Shown here in pieces: positions 1 through 7,600 of a stretch of 9,513 bases of DNA. Source of the stretch: JBBRUG01 sp038247995 (GTDB lineage Bacteria; Chloroflexota; Chloroflexia; Chloroflexales; Chloroflexaceae); assembly GCA_038247995.1 (NCBI GenBank), contig JBBRUG010000241.1, positions 1 to 9,513 of the forward strand, written 5' to 3'. The translations under genes were made by a program, and so were the position numbers. The notes under the pieces are model-generated. The model saw only the letters and a program-made list of their open reading frames with translations, was not told the origin of the DNA and ran no database searches. Every line of letters starts with the position of its first letter. Positions within the stretch are counted from its first letter, which is position 1.

Positions 1-140
1 AGCGGGAGAGGGGTTTCCGACCGCATCAGGACGCCATTCTTCGGCGGCTCCCCCTGCTCCCCTTGAGGGAGCAGGGGGCTGGGGGGATGAGGGAAATAGC
101 GCATTGGGACGCGATCCTGTAAAAACCCTACACCTGCAAG
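1..140. repeat. GC-rich palindromic intergenic-type repeat inside the racemase-like frame
   Basis: A 12-bp perfect inverted repeat (arms 50-61 and 67-78, CCCCCTGCTCCC / GGGAGCAGGGGG, 5-base loop) is flanked by G- or C-rich sequence (79-93) and by a second G-rich arm at the left edge (about 3-15). The style, including the CCCTCATCCCCCCAGCCCCC string on the minus strand, resembles dispersed intergenic repeats that I recall from Chloroflexota genomes. The right boundary is judged to be near 135-145, where the racemase-like protein similarity ends. No run of T follows the hairpin on either strand, so it is not a typical intrinsic terminator. The left end lies outside the window. Confidence 0.6.
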
Positions 141-291
141 CCGTGGTGATCCCGGTGCGGCGGGCTTCATCAAGAAGTTGTTCGTGAACCAGATGGCGTA
201 CCGGCGTGCCGGGCGCAAGTTCACGCACAAGTTGTGCAAACGTCGCAACATGCACCGGCGCGGTATGCAGAAAGATCAGTTCGGCGTGCAT
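1..291 (-). CDS. Aspartate/glutamate racemase-like protein, 5' part, interrupted by repeat DNA and running off the window
   Basis: Read on the minus strand from an ATG at 291-289, the first ~50 residues look like the N-terminus of the Asp/Glu/hydantoin racemase superfamily: a beta strand with the pattern L-I-F-L-H-T-A-P-V, then a helix, then V-R-H-L-V-H-E-Q-L-L-D-E-A-R-R-T-G-I-T, matching the family's 'H-x-VDE-x-L' region. The start is strongly supported by an AAGGAG Shine-Dalgarno 8 bases upstream. It lies 51 bp downstream of the glycosyltransferase stop on the same strand, so it is probably in the same transcript. After about residue 50 (near position 140) the frame stays open to the edge, but its translation becomes Pro/Ser/Gly/Ala-rich and derives from a palindromic repeat. 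The conserved Cys-containing segments expected next are not seen. Full-length relatives are roughly 220-250 aa, so this is either a pseudogene or a gene carrying an in-frame insertion that continues outside the window. Family assignment is by recognition only. Confidence 0.62.
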   Translation of the reverse strand, partial: MHAELIFLHTAPVHVATFAQLVRELAPGTPVRHLVHEQLLDEARRTGITTACRCRVFTGSRPNALFPSSPQPPAPSRGAGGAAEEWRPDAVGNPSPA

Positions 292-299
292 CAATCCGA

Positions 300-305
300 C
301 TCCTT
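300..305 (-). promoter_or_regulatory. Ribosome binding site of the racemase-like gene
   Basis: On the minus strand this reads AAGGAG, 8 bases before the ATG at 291-289. It fixes the start of a gene whose reading frame has no stop codon inside the window. Confidence 0.7.
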
Positions 306-342
306 GCTGCTCTGCTCAATGCGCTGCTGAGCGTAGCGGGCG

Positions 343-1554
343 TCATTCCGCATTCCTGCGGCGTTCCAGGGCTGCGGCGTAAATCGCTTCGATCTTTTCG
401 GCGGCGGTGTTCCAGGAGAAATGCGCTTCGGCGCGTGCGCGCGCCTGAGCGCCCAACTTCGCAGCGCGTTCGCCGTCGTTGAGCGCCAGGGTGAGCTTGG
501 CGGCCAGGTCGTCGGCGCTGCCGCGCACAGCGTACAGGCCGTCGTTGGCGAGGATTTCGCGGCTCACCGGGGTGTCGAAGGCCACCGTAGGCAGGCCCAT
601 CGCCATGTAGTTGCTGATCTTGCCGTTGCCTTCGGTCAGGCTGATCTTGGGCGCCACGGCTACATCGCCCAGCGCCAGGTAGCTATGCAGGTCGCGGTAG
701 ATAATGCGGCCCGGCAAGGTTACATGGCCGCCGATCCCCAGCGACTCGGCGAGGGCACGGTAACTGGCCGGGTCGGGGTGGCCCATAATCAAGAAGTGAA
801 CATCGGGCAGCTTGGGCACTATACGCGCCGCAGCCTCGATCAGCAGGTTGGTGCCCTGGTAGGGCGCGAGTAAGCCGATGTAGACGACAATCCGCCGCTC
901 GGGCGGGATACCGAGTTGGGCGCGTAGTTCGGCGCGCTGGGCCGCCCATTCCGGCGATCTGTCGTACGGTCGGAAGCGCTCCGTATCGACGCCGTCGGCG
1001 ATGGCATGAATGCGCTCGGGCGGCACGGCACCGTCGCGGCGGAGTAGCGCGGCCGCGTTATGCGTCGAGGTGGTGATCGCATCGGCGCTCTGGTTGAGCA
1101 TCCGCTCCAGGCGCGTCAGCGGCAGGTAGAGCGGGCTGGTTTTGGTGAGAAACTTGTGGTCGAGCATCTCACTCGTCATACTGCCCTGGTAGTCGAGGAT
1201 CAGCGGCGCGTTCAACATGCGCTGCAAGGGCAGGCCGATCGCGGCCGCCTCGTGGGTGTGGGCGTGGATAATGTCGGGGCGAATCTTCAGCGCAACGCGC
1301 AGGGCGCGCCAGGCCAACCCGAGATCGAGGTACAGCTTGTGGCGCGACGAGCCGACGACGGCGCGCTTAATCCAGGGTACGTCCCACGAGCGGCTGATCT
1401 CAAGGCCCGGCATATCATCGCCGTTATGGTAGGTCGCAACAACAATCCGGTGGCCGCGCCGCTGGAGCGTTCGCGCTTCTTCCCAGATTCGGACGTGGTT
1501 GCCATAGTCGGAGAAAAAGCTCGTCGAGGCGAGCATCAGAATCGTATATGACAT
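343..1554 (-). CDS. Glycosyltransferase family 4 (GT-B fold)
   Basis: This 403-aa protein should transfer a sugar from a nucleotide-activated donor to an acceptor, as in glycolipid, exopolysaccharide or cell-envelope glycan synthesis; the sugar and acceptor cannot be told. The N-terminal acceptor domain starts near residue 1 (strand Y-T-I-L-M-L-A, then the nucleotide-proximal loop with F-F-S-D-Y-G-N-H) and includes I-I-H-A-H-T-H-E near 94-101. The C-terminal donor domain begins at V-V-Y-I-G-L-L-A-P-Y-Q-G (about 222-233). The family's E-x7-E region is E-G-N-G-K-I-S-N-Y-M-A-M-G from residue 308: the first Glu is present, but Asn stands where the second Glu is usual. There is no signal peptide or membrane segment, so it is cytosolic or peripheral. 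ATG at 1554-1552 is preferred over a TTG seven codons upstream, because family similarity starts at M-S-Y-T-I-L. No Shine-Dalgarno is visible. It lies 71 bp downstream of the 178-aa gene and 51 bp upstream of the racemase-like gene, all on one strand. Confidence 0.9.
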   Translation of the reverse strand: MSYTILMLASTSFFSDYGNHVRIWEEARTLQRRGHRIVVATYHNGDDMPGLEISRSWDVPWIKRAVVGSSRHKLYLDLGLAWRALRVALKIRPDIIHAHTHEAAAIGLPLQRMLNAPLILDYQGSMTSEMLDHKFLTKTSPLYLPLTRLERMLNQSADAITTSTHNAAALLRRDGAVPPERIHAIADGVDTERFRPYDRSPEWAAQRAELRAQLGIPPERRIVVYIGLLAPYQGTNLLIEAAARIVPKLPDVHFLIMGHPDPASYRALAESLGIGGHVTLPGRIIYRDLHSYLALGDVAVAPKISLTEGNGKISNYMAMGLPTVAFDTPVSREILANDGLYAVRGSADDLAAKLTLALNDGERAAKLGAQARARAEAHFSWNTAAEKIEAIYAAALERRRNAE

Positions 1555-1557
1555 AAT

Positions 1558-1583
1558 GCAAAACGCAAACGGCAAAACGCAAA
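1558..1583. repeat. Two direct copies of a 12-bp unit just upstream of the glycosyltransferase start
   Basis: The unit GCAAAACGCAAA occurs at 1558-1569 and 1572-1583, separated by CG. It fills the place where the ribosome binding site of the glycosyltransferase would be expected; on the coding strand it reads as a T-rich leader. It could be a small tandem expansion or a regulatory element, and the sequence does not decide between them. Confidence 0.65.
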
Positions 1584-1625
1584 AACCGGGCTGTGCGGTG
1601 CCAGTACTTACGGCGTTGTTACGCC

Positions 1626-2162
1626 TTACTTTTCATAAGCGAGATGAATCAGCAAGTTATCAAAGGTATGTCCATCGGACAGGACGGCTTCGTAGTGCAG
1701 TTCGGCGTAGGGCAAGGCGAGCTGTTCGATAAAATCCTCAGGCGTTTGTTCAATGTCGAAGGCGAAATGAACCACGCCATACTCGCCGTAGAAGTTTGTT
1801 TCAACCACATCGTAGAGCTCTTCCAGGGTGGCATCGCCTGCGTAGAGGCCGTGCGCCCAACTCACCCCATTGCCGCTCACCTCGATCCAGACGGCGCGCG
1901 TCGCCAGGTGCTGGGCCAGATGACGCGCCAGTTCGCGGTCGGCGAAGTAGCGCGGGTCTTCCCAGACAGTTACCCAGCCCTGCTGTGCGGGGGCGATCAG
2001 GAAGTGGCGCAGCCGCTTCTCGGCGATCATGATCTTGCCGCTGAGCGCCGTTGGTGCCCGCTCAACCTGCGTAAAGCCGGCCCTCCGAAGATAAGCGCCA
2101 AGTGCCTCGGCGACCACAGCGTGCTCGGCGTGGTTGACATAAATAGAGCCGGAGTTGTTCAT
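1626..2162 (-). CDS. Hypothetical protein, 178 aa, soluble
   Basis: I do not recognise the family. The translation has normal globular composition with alternating helices and strands, and it is rich in His, Tyr, Glu and Trp. Notable stretches are W-V-T-V-W-E-D-P-R-Y-F near residues 62-72, an amphipathic helix with L-A-R-H-L-A-Q-H-L-A, and a central G-N-G-V-S-W-A-H-G-L-Y segment. A D-A-T-L-E-E-L-Y-D-V-V-E-T helix follows. No signal peptide, membrane segment or metal-binding cluster is visible, so it is probably cytosolic. ATG at 2162-2160 is chosen over an upstream TTG at 2201, because the extra 13 codons are low-complexity and overlap a good predicted -35/-10 pair. The Shine-Dalgarno is weak (AGG about 5 bases upstream). 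It is the first gene of a same-strand set with the glycosyltransferase and racemase-like genes and is divergent from the propeller gene. That it is a real gene is fairly sure; its function is unknown. Confidence 0.75.
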   Translation of the reverse strand: MNNSGSIYVNHAEHAVVAEALGAYLRRAGFTQVERAPTALSGKIMIAEKRLRHFLIAPAQQGWVTVWEDPRYFADRELARHLAQHLATRAVWIEVSGNGVSWAHGLYAGDATLEELYDVVETNFYGEYGVVHFAFDIEQTPEDFIEQLALPYAELHYEAVLSDGHTFDNLLIHLAYEK

Positions 2163-2172
2163 AAGCCTGGCT

Positions 2173-2201
2173 ATTGTAAACGAGGAGGAGCGGGGAGGCA
2201 A
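2173..2201 (-). promoter_or_regulatory. Predicted sigma-70-type promoter for the leftward genes
   Basis: On the minus strand, TTGCCT (2201-2196, 4 of 6 to the -35 consensus) and TACAAT (2178-2173, 5 of 6 to the -10 consensus) are separated by exactly 17 bases. The -10 ends only 10 bases before the ATG at 2162, so the transcript would start within a few bases of the start codon and be nearly leaderless. This fits the weak Shine-Dalgarno of that gene. It is a prediction from consensus only. Confidence 0.45.
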
Positions 2202-2258
2202 TATGGGTAGCGGTGAAGCGGCAGAACGCTAAAAATGATGGTCGCCTCCACACCTGAT

Positions 2259-2263
2259 AGGAA
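2259..2263 (+). promoter_or_regulatory. Ribosome binding site of the propeller protein gene
   Basis: AGGAA lies 8 bases before the ATG at 2272 and supports this start. The signal peptide begins immediately at that ATG. No convincing -35/-10 pair was found between 2163 and 2258 for the plus strand. Confidence 0.6.
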
Positions 2264-2271
2264 CCATTACA

Positions 2272-4497
2272 ATGCGATCCATCCTCGTTCGGCTGGCGCT
2301 CATCTTTGGCATCCTGACAATGTTTGCGGCGTTGCCGACATCCGCCCAGGAGGCGGGGGTGGCGAATGCCGGCGATACGCACTGGGACGGGCATTTCGGC
2401 ACGCCCGGCATATACGACGGCCAGATTGAGGCCATGGCCATGGCCAACAACAACCTCTACGTCGGCGGGAGTTTCGCTGCCCTGCCCGGCCTGCCCGACG
2501 CAATCGGCATTGCGCGTTGGGACGGCGTGCGCTGGCATGCGCTCGGCTCGGGCGTGCGCCCAACGACAGCCCGTGTGCGTGCGCTCGCCGCTGCGGGCGC
2601 CAATCTCTACGCCGCCGGCGATTTCACCAGTGTCGGTGGCGTAAGTGCCAAGCAGATCGCGCACTGGGACGGCACAACCTGGGCGCGCCTGGGCAGCGGT
2701 GTCGGCCCGCGTCGCCAATACTATGGTTGGGAAGACGAGACGATCAACGCTGTGGCGACCGCCCCGAACGGCGATGTCTATGTCGGCGGCTACTTTAACT
2801 ATATCGATGATGTGCCTGCACGCAGTATTGCGCGCTGGGACGGCACACGCTGGCATGCCGTAGATGGCGGCATCTACGATCTGAGCGATTTCGCAGGCGC
2901 CGAGCCGTCTGATGCTTATGTTTACGGATTGGCCTTCGCGCCCGACGGTACGCTCTATGTTGGCGGCCAGTTTTCGCGCGCCGATACGAATGCGGTGCGC
3001 AACATCGCCCGCTGGAACGGCACTGCCTGGAGCGCCTTGGGCGCCGGCATCGGCAGCGCCGGCTTCGGCACCCAGGTGGCAACACTGCTTTTCCATGGCG
3101 GTAAGCTCTACGCCGGCGGTGATTTTGATCAGGCAGGCACGGTGGCGGCGCAGCATATCGCGGTCTGGAACGGCACCGCCTGGAGCGCGTTAGGCAGCGG
3201 CATGTCCGAAGATGCCCGCTTCGAACCGGTTGTGCGTAGCCTGCTCGGCGATGGCGACGGCATTCTGGCGGCGGGCGATTTCACCAGCGCCGGCGAGCGC
3301 GAGATCCGCGGCGTAGCGCGCTGGAACGGCGCGGCGTGGAGTGCGGTAGGCGCTGCCGGTAAGCAAATCGCCTCCGATTACCTTGAAGTGAGGGCGCTGG
3401 CCCGTGCCCCTGAGGGCGGCTTCGTCGCCGCCGGGGTCATCGACACCGCCGATGCGGAGATGACCGTGTTCGGGATCACCCGCTGGACGGGCGAGCGTTG
3501 GGCGAGCCTCGGCGCGGGCGTGGCCCAGTACGGCAATACACCGGCGGAAGTGCGCGCAATTGCCACCACCGCCGACGGCCTGGTCTTCATCGGCGGGCGG
3601 GCAAACTACGCCGGCGGTATTCCGGTGAATGGTACGCAAGAATACGTGTACCACATATCGCGGTTTTCCGCAATAGGAAGCCAAGCCCGGCGCTTTCCCC
3701 GCCAGCTAAAGCAGGCAGTCCCCGCGCCGTGGCGCTGCCGTACGCGCTACAAAGAAGGAATCTTTTTATGGGATCGCCGCCTGGGACGGCGAGCGCTGGT
3801 CTATGCCCACGGCGAACTGTTCATCGGCGGCCACTTCCAGACCGTCCACGACCGAACGACGCCGCTCGGCAAGGCCGGCAGTTATACTGCCGTACACAAT
3901 CTGGTGAGCTATACTTTCGCCGACGGGAGTTGGAACCTGGTTGGCCCCGACTATCACCCTGGCGTCACGACGAACGGCTTCAGCGGCTTCGGCACCGATG
4001 TGCACGCACTGGCGTATGTCGGCGGCGGGCTGTATATGGGTGGCACGTTTAATCGCGCCGGCGGCGTAAGCGTTACTAACTTGGCCCGCTACGACCTGCC
4101 GACAAATAGCTGGTCGGCGATCGGCGGGCTGGGCGGCGAAGAATTGGCTGTATTTGCCCTGGATGTCTACGGGCCGGATCTGTTTGTCGGCGGGACGTTC
4201 ACGCGGGTTGATACGGCGCAAGCTCGCTTTGTGGCGCGCTACAACACTGTCGGCAAGGCCTGGACGACGCTGGGCAGCGGGATGCGCTGGTACAACGATC
4301 GCTACACAAGCGTGAGTGCTGTTGCAGTCAATGCCGACGGCGTATACCTGGGCGGTAAGTTTGATCTGGCCGGCGTCGCACCGTCACTCGGCTTCGCGCG
4401 CTGGGCCGGCCCGCTGAACCCCAACGCCCCCAACGATCCTGGCCGTGGTAACGGCGTCGGCAGCTTCAAGGTCTACCTGCCGGCGCTACAGCGGTAG
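2272..4497 (+). CDS. Exported beta-propeller-like repeat protein with C-terminal YLP tail
   Basis: This 741-aa protein starts with a signal peptide (M-R-S, hydrophobic core 4-21, likely cleavage after Ala25 in P-T-S-A) and should be secreted or surface-attached. The rest is built from about 12 repeats of 40-60 residues. Each has a [LVI]-[YFL]-[VAI]-[GA]-G-x-F strand (first copy L-Y-V-G-G-S-F at 62-68), a short loop, an I-A-R-W-[DN]-G-x-x-W strand and an A-L-G-x-G turn. This pattern resembles kelch/Rax2-like or delta-60-type propeller repeats and suggests binding rather than catalysis; no catalytic motif is seen. The later repeats diverge (A-R-Y-D or A-R-Y-N for W-D-G). One blade around residues 463-511 is damaged, described separately. 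The protein ends in an Asn/Pro/Gly-rich linker and F-K-V-Y-L-P-A-L-Q-R, like the tail of the convergent large gene. The gene is divergent from the 178-aa gene and convergent with the metzincin gene. Ligand unknown. Confidence 0.88.
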   Translation: MRSILVRLALIFGILTMFAALPTSAQEAGVANAGDTHWDGHFGTPGIYDGQIEAMAMANNNLYVGGSFAALPGLPDAIGIARWDGVRWHALGSGVRPTTARVRALAAAGANLYAAGDFTSVGGVSAKQIAHWDGTTWARLGSGVGPRRQYYGWEDETINAVATAPNGDVYVGGYFNYIDDVPARSIARWDGTRWHAVDGGIYDLSDFAGAEPSDAYVYGLAFAPDGTLYVGGQFSRADTNAVRNIARWNGTAWSALGAGIGSAGFGTQVATLLFHGGKLYAGGDFDQAGTVAAQHIAVWNGTAWSALGSGMSEDARFEPVVRSLLGDGDGILAAGDFTSAGEREIRGVARWNGAAWSAVGAAGKQIASDYLEVRALARAPEGGFVAAGVIDTADAEMTVFGITRWTGERWASLGAGVAQYGNTPAEVRAIATTADGLVFIGGRANYAGGIPVNGTQEYVYHISRFSAIGSQARRFPRQLKQAVPAPWRCRTRYKEGIFLWDRRLGRRALVYAHGELFIGGHFQTVHDRTTPLGKAGSYTAVHNLVSYTFADGSWNLVGPDYHPGVTTNGFSGFGTDVHALAYVGGGLYMGGTFNRAGGVSVTNLARYDLPTNSWSAIGGLGGEELAVFALDVYGPDLFVGGTFTRVDTAQARFVARYNTVGKAWTTLGSGMRWYNDRYTSVSAVAVNADGVYLGGKFDLAGVAPSLGFARWAGPLNPNAPNDPGRGNGVGSFKVYLPALQR
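3660..3803 (+). other. Damaged, frame-shifted blade inside the propeller gene
   Basis: In the gene's own frame this stretch reads as an Arg/Pro-rich sequence unlike any other repeat (about residues 463-511). The standard repeat motif G-I-A-A-W-D-G-E-R-W is nevertheless present at 3770-3799, one frame later. Immediately after it, the gene's own frame resumes a normal repeat (A-L-V-Y-A-H-G-E-L-F-I-G-G-H-F). The usual 17-24 residue linker between W and the next L-Y-x-G-G is missing there. In the motif's frame, two stop codons lie upstream near 3674 and 3707. This suggests an old insertion or replacement upstream plus a short deletion downstream that together keep the long frame open. Two assembly errors are an alternative. 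Confidence 0.65.
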
Positions 4498-4550
4498 ACA
4501 GTCTGACAGGCCAACAGTCTGACAGTCTGACAGTCTACAGTTCAAATCCT
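4498..4550. repeat. Short repeats, orientation opposite to the adjacent 15-bp array
   Basis: Starting right after the propeller stop codon, GTCTGACAG-type units recur (for example AGTCTGACAGT at 4516-4526 and 4524-4534). They are the reverse complement of the core of the 15-bp units to the right, so the two halves could fold into a long stem in RNA or a cruciform in DNA. Confidence 0.7.
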
Positions 4551-4565
4551 TCATGCTGATGAACT

Positions 4566-4688
4566 GCGAACTGTCAGACTGCGAACTGTTAGACTGCGAA
4601 CTGTTAGACTGCGAACTGTCAGACTGCGAACTGTCAGACTGCGAACTGCGAACTGTCAGACTGCGAACTGTTAGACTGCGAACTGTTA
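4566..4688. repeat. 15-bp tandem repeat array between convergent genes
   Basis: The unit is GCGAACTGTYAGACT (Y is C or T). Full copies start at 4566, 4581, 4596, 4611, 4626, 4648 and 4663. A 7-bp truncated copy lies at 4641-4647 and a partial last copy at 4678-4688. The last partial copy contains the stop codon (TTA on the plus strand, 4686-4688) of the large minus-strand gene. Copies differ only at the C/T position. With the inverted units at 4498-4550 the array can form hairpins with 11-bp perfect arms (4516-4526 with 4570-4580), so it may end transcription from both sides. No U-run typical of an intrinsic terminator is seen. Confidence 0.9.
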
Positions 4689-7600
4689 CCTGCGCACTAC
4701 CGGCAAGTAGATCCGGTTACTCCCCGGCGCAGCGCTTGCGCCCAACTCAACCACATTCGACAGACCACCCCCCGGCCCCGGATTAAACACGGCCACGCTT
4801 GCATCGGCCCCAGCGATTCTATCGGCGGCGCTGATCGTCGCCTGAAGCTGAGCATTATTACCGGTTGCGTAGTAGGTTGTGCCGTTAAATTGCACTGTCG
4901 CGCCGGAAACAAAGCGTTGTCCGCTGATCGTCAGCGTGCTGCCGGCCAGGGTGGCTTGGCTGATCGCGGGCAGCGGGTTGGTCACGCTAAACGTTTGTGC
5001 CGCAGATGGCGTAGCTTCCAGCCCGGCATTCGCTACGGTCAGCGCCATCGTCTGTGCCGCTCGCAGTTGCGCCGTAGGAATGGTTGCTCGGAGTTCGGTA
5101 CTACTGATCACAGTGGTTGCCAGAACAAGATCATCCAGGCGGGCTACGGCGTTAGCGGCAAAACCACTGCCCTGGATTGTTACTACAGTAGCTCCTGAGC
5201 CAACCGCTGCACGCGCCGGTTCCAGCGCTGTGATCTGCGGCAGCGTGCCAGGGGCGGCGGTCGCCCAGGTAGCGGGATTGTTCCAGGCTGTTGCGTGCGG
5301 CCAGGCATAATCATTGCCGACGGCGTTGATCCACGCTGACTCCACGGCCAGGCCGACAACCTTGTCCCATCCGCCAATCAGTTCGGCTGGAATGCGTATT
5401 TCGGCGCTCCAGTCGGTATCGCCGGCGCTGAGCCCGCCTTCAGTTCCTAACCCGGTAACGATATTCGTACCATTGTAGGTGGTCAGTACGCCGTCTTCGC
5501 CCAGCACAAAGACATAATCGCCCACTTGCGGCTGCGTATCACGGCTGTAGTCGGCGTCGATCCGCAAGACGGCCAGGGAACGCGGCGATGTGCCGCCGGT
5601 GCGGGCCATACCGCTAAAGCAAGCCCAGAGCGCGTCGTTGCTGCGAACAATCAGGGCCGTGGCTTGCCGTCCATCGCTATATGGCTTGATCGGCAACGGG
5701 GTTGCGCCGGCGTAGGCGTCTTCACAAATGCCATCGAGCATTGGTGCGGTTGCGCCGTTGGGGATCTCCAGTGGCGTGATGGTAAACGTGCTTGTGGCCG
5801 TACCTGCTTTGCCGGCACTATCGGTTGCCGTCAGGGTCAGCGTGTACGTGCCCGGCGCCAAACCCGCGATCGTTTGGGATTGGCCGTCGCCGATCGGATT
5901 GCCGTCGAGCTCCCACTGTAGGGCTTCGCCGCTCAGTCCGCCGTCTTCGGCATCGTTGGCGCTGCCGGTAAGCTCAACCGGTTGCCCTGCGGGCAGCGCT
6001 GCGCTGCCTGGGCTGTGGATGTGCGGCTCCGGGGCGCGGTTTACCACGGTGAACGCCTGCGAGGTCGCCAGGGTGGTGTTGTAGCCGTCGCTGGCGGCCA
6101 CGCGGATCAACCCGCCGGTCGTGCTGGCCGGGATCCCGCTCAAATCGTTGAGATCGAGCGTAACCGTATCCGTACCAGAGCGATTGGGAAAATCGCTCAG
6201 CAGCACGCGCCATGTCTGGCCGTTATCGGGGCTGTATTGCACCGTAAAGAGCAACCGGTCGCCCGCATCGGGGTCGGTTGCGCGCCAGGCAAGGGTCATT
6301 GTGTCGTCGATCGTCGTGCCGCCGGCCGGCGTGATCACTTCAACCGTCGGCGCGCCACTGCCAACTTCGCGCGTGGCGATCACGGCTGCGCCTGCGAGCA
6401 GTTCGATCCGCGCTACCTGGCCATCCGGCGCTGGGAAGGCCAGCGTAAACGCCTGGGTTGGATCATCAAGATCGTCGAGATCATTCGCGAGCGTTACGGC
6501 ATGGGTGGCCAGCACCGCGCCTGCGGCATCGCGGAGCCGAACCGTGAATACATCGGCTTGGAGCGTTCCCGCCGCAACCGCCGGCGCCGCTACGGCCTGC
6601 CACTTGGTCAGCATCCCTGGGCTCAGCGCCTGGGCGGGGAACACATAGGCATAGCCAAGTTCACCCTGATTAGCGCTGGGCGTCACCCCGCCGCCGACCC
6701 AGACGATCGCGCCGGCTGCGGCCAGGTTTGGCGCATTGCTTGGCGCCTGAACCGTAGGCGCTTCGGCAACGCCCGCAACGCCGGCTGCATTCGGGATCTC
6801 GTTTAGAATGCCGCGCCAGCTAAAATCGCTGATCCAGCGTGGATTCGCATACGACATCAGGTCGCCGGCTGCGGTGCGCGTAATTACTTCGCTGGTTGCA
6901 TAGTTAAAGCCGAGGTACACAACCCCATCCTCGTTGTCCAACGCGCACGGCGGATAGGGATAAAAACTCGTATCTTCCGGTCGGCCGTCGGGGCAGTTGA
7001 CGTGTCGCCGACCATAATTGTGGCCGAGTTCATGCGCCAGGGTTGCGGCACGGTCGCTACGGAAATCACGGCTGAAATCTGCGGGCGGCGGGCGGAACCA
7101 GAGCTGGTCGCCGCCGAGCCGACCGCTGCCGTTGGCGCCGCCGGCGTCGGGATGCACCATACCGACATAGTGCGTGCGGGCGCGGGCGCGATCACAGGCG
7201 TCGGGGTCGTCGGAGAATTGGTCGCGGGTCCAGAGCGAGAGCATCACCTTCCAACTATCGTCCGCCATCTCGTAGGGGCCGTAACGCCAGGGCGGGATAC
7301 CGAAGCGCGCTTCAAGCTCGGCAATATCTTCATTCTGATGATAAACCCAGATGTCGGAGGTGGGCAGGAGGCGGCGCGACATATCGACGGCGAACTGGAA
7401 GTTTGGCTCGCTTGTGCTCACCCTGGGCCAGTTGGTGCGTACGGGAACGCCGACAATACAGATCGGCGCTTTGCGGACAAACGTACGGTTCAGTGGCGCG
7501 AGCGCATTATTTGCCGGTTTCGGGTCGAAGCGCACGCTGTTCGCCTCCAGTCGGGCGGTAAGCCGCACCTCGCCACCTTGCGTCCAGCTTTCCGGGAGCC

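Noticed and set aside
50..78. Intrinsic terminator for the leftward genes
   Set aside because: The hairpin is strong but has no following T-run on either strand and lies within an open frame. It fits a dispersed palindromic repeat better.
234..482. 82-codon frame on the plus strand
   Set aside because: It overlaps the antisense racemase-like start and the glycosyltransferase end, and it is Arg-rich with no ribosome binding site.
2062..3156. 364-codon open frame on the minus strand
   Set aside because: It is antisense to the propeller gene and the 178-aa gene. It is open because of high GC codon bias, while the opposite strand has a signal peptide and regular repeats.
3752..3770. AAGAAGGA plus ATG at 3768, a possible internal gene start
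   Set aside because: The frame it opens is not the frame of the propeller repeats on either side and gives no recognisable protein.
4566..4688. Possible CRISPR array
   Set aside because: The 15-bp units are directly adjacent with no spacers, the unit is too short, and no cas gene is present.
4553..4786. Open frame with a repeated D-C-E-L-S peptide
   Set aside because: The peptide is only the 15-bp tandem repeat read in frame. It then runs antisense into the end of the metzincin gene.
5982..6806. 274-codon open frame on the plus strand
   Set aside because: It is antisense to the Ig-like modules of the metzincin gene, with no start signal and compositional noise.
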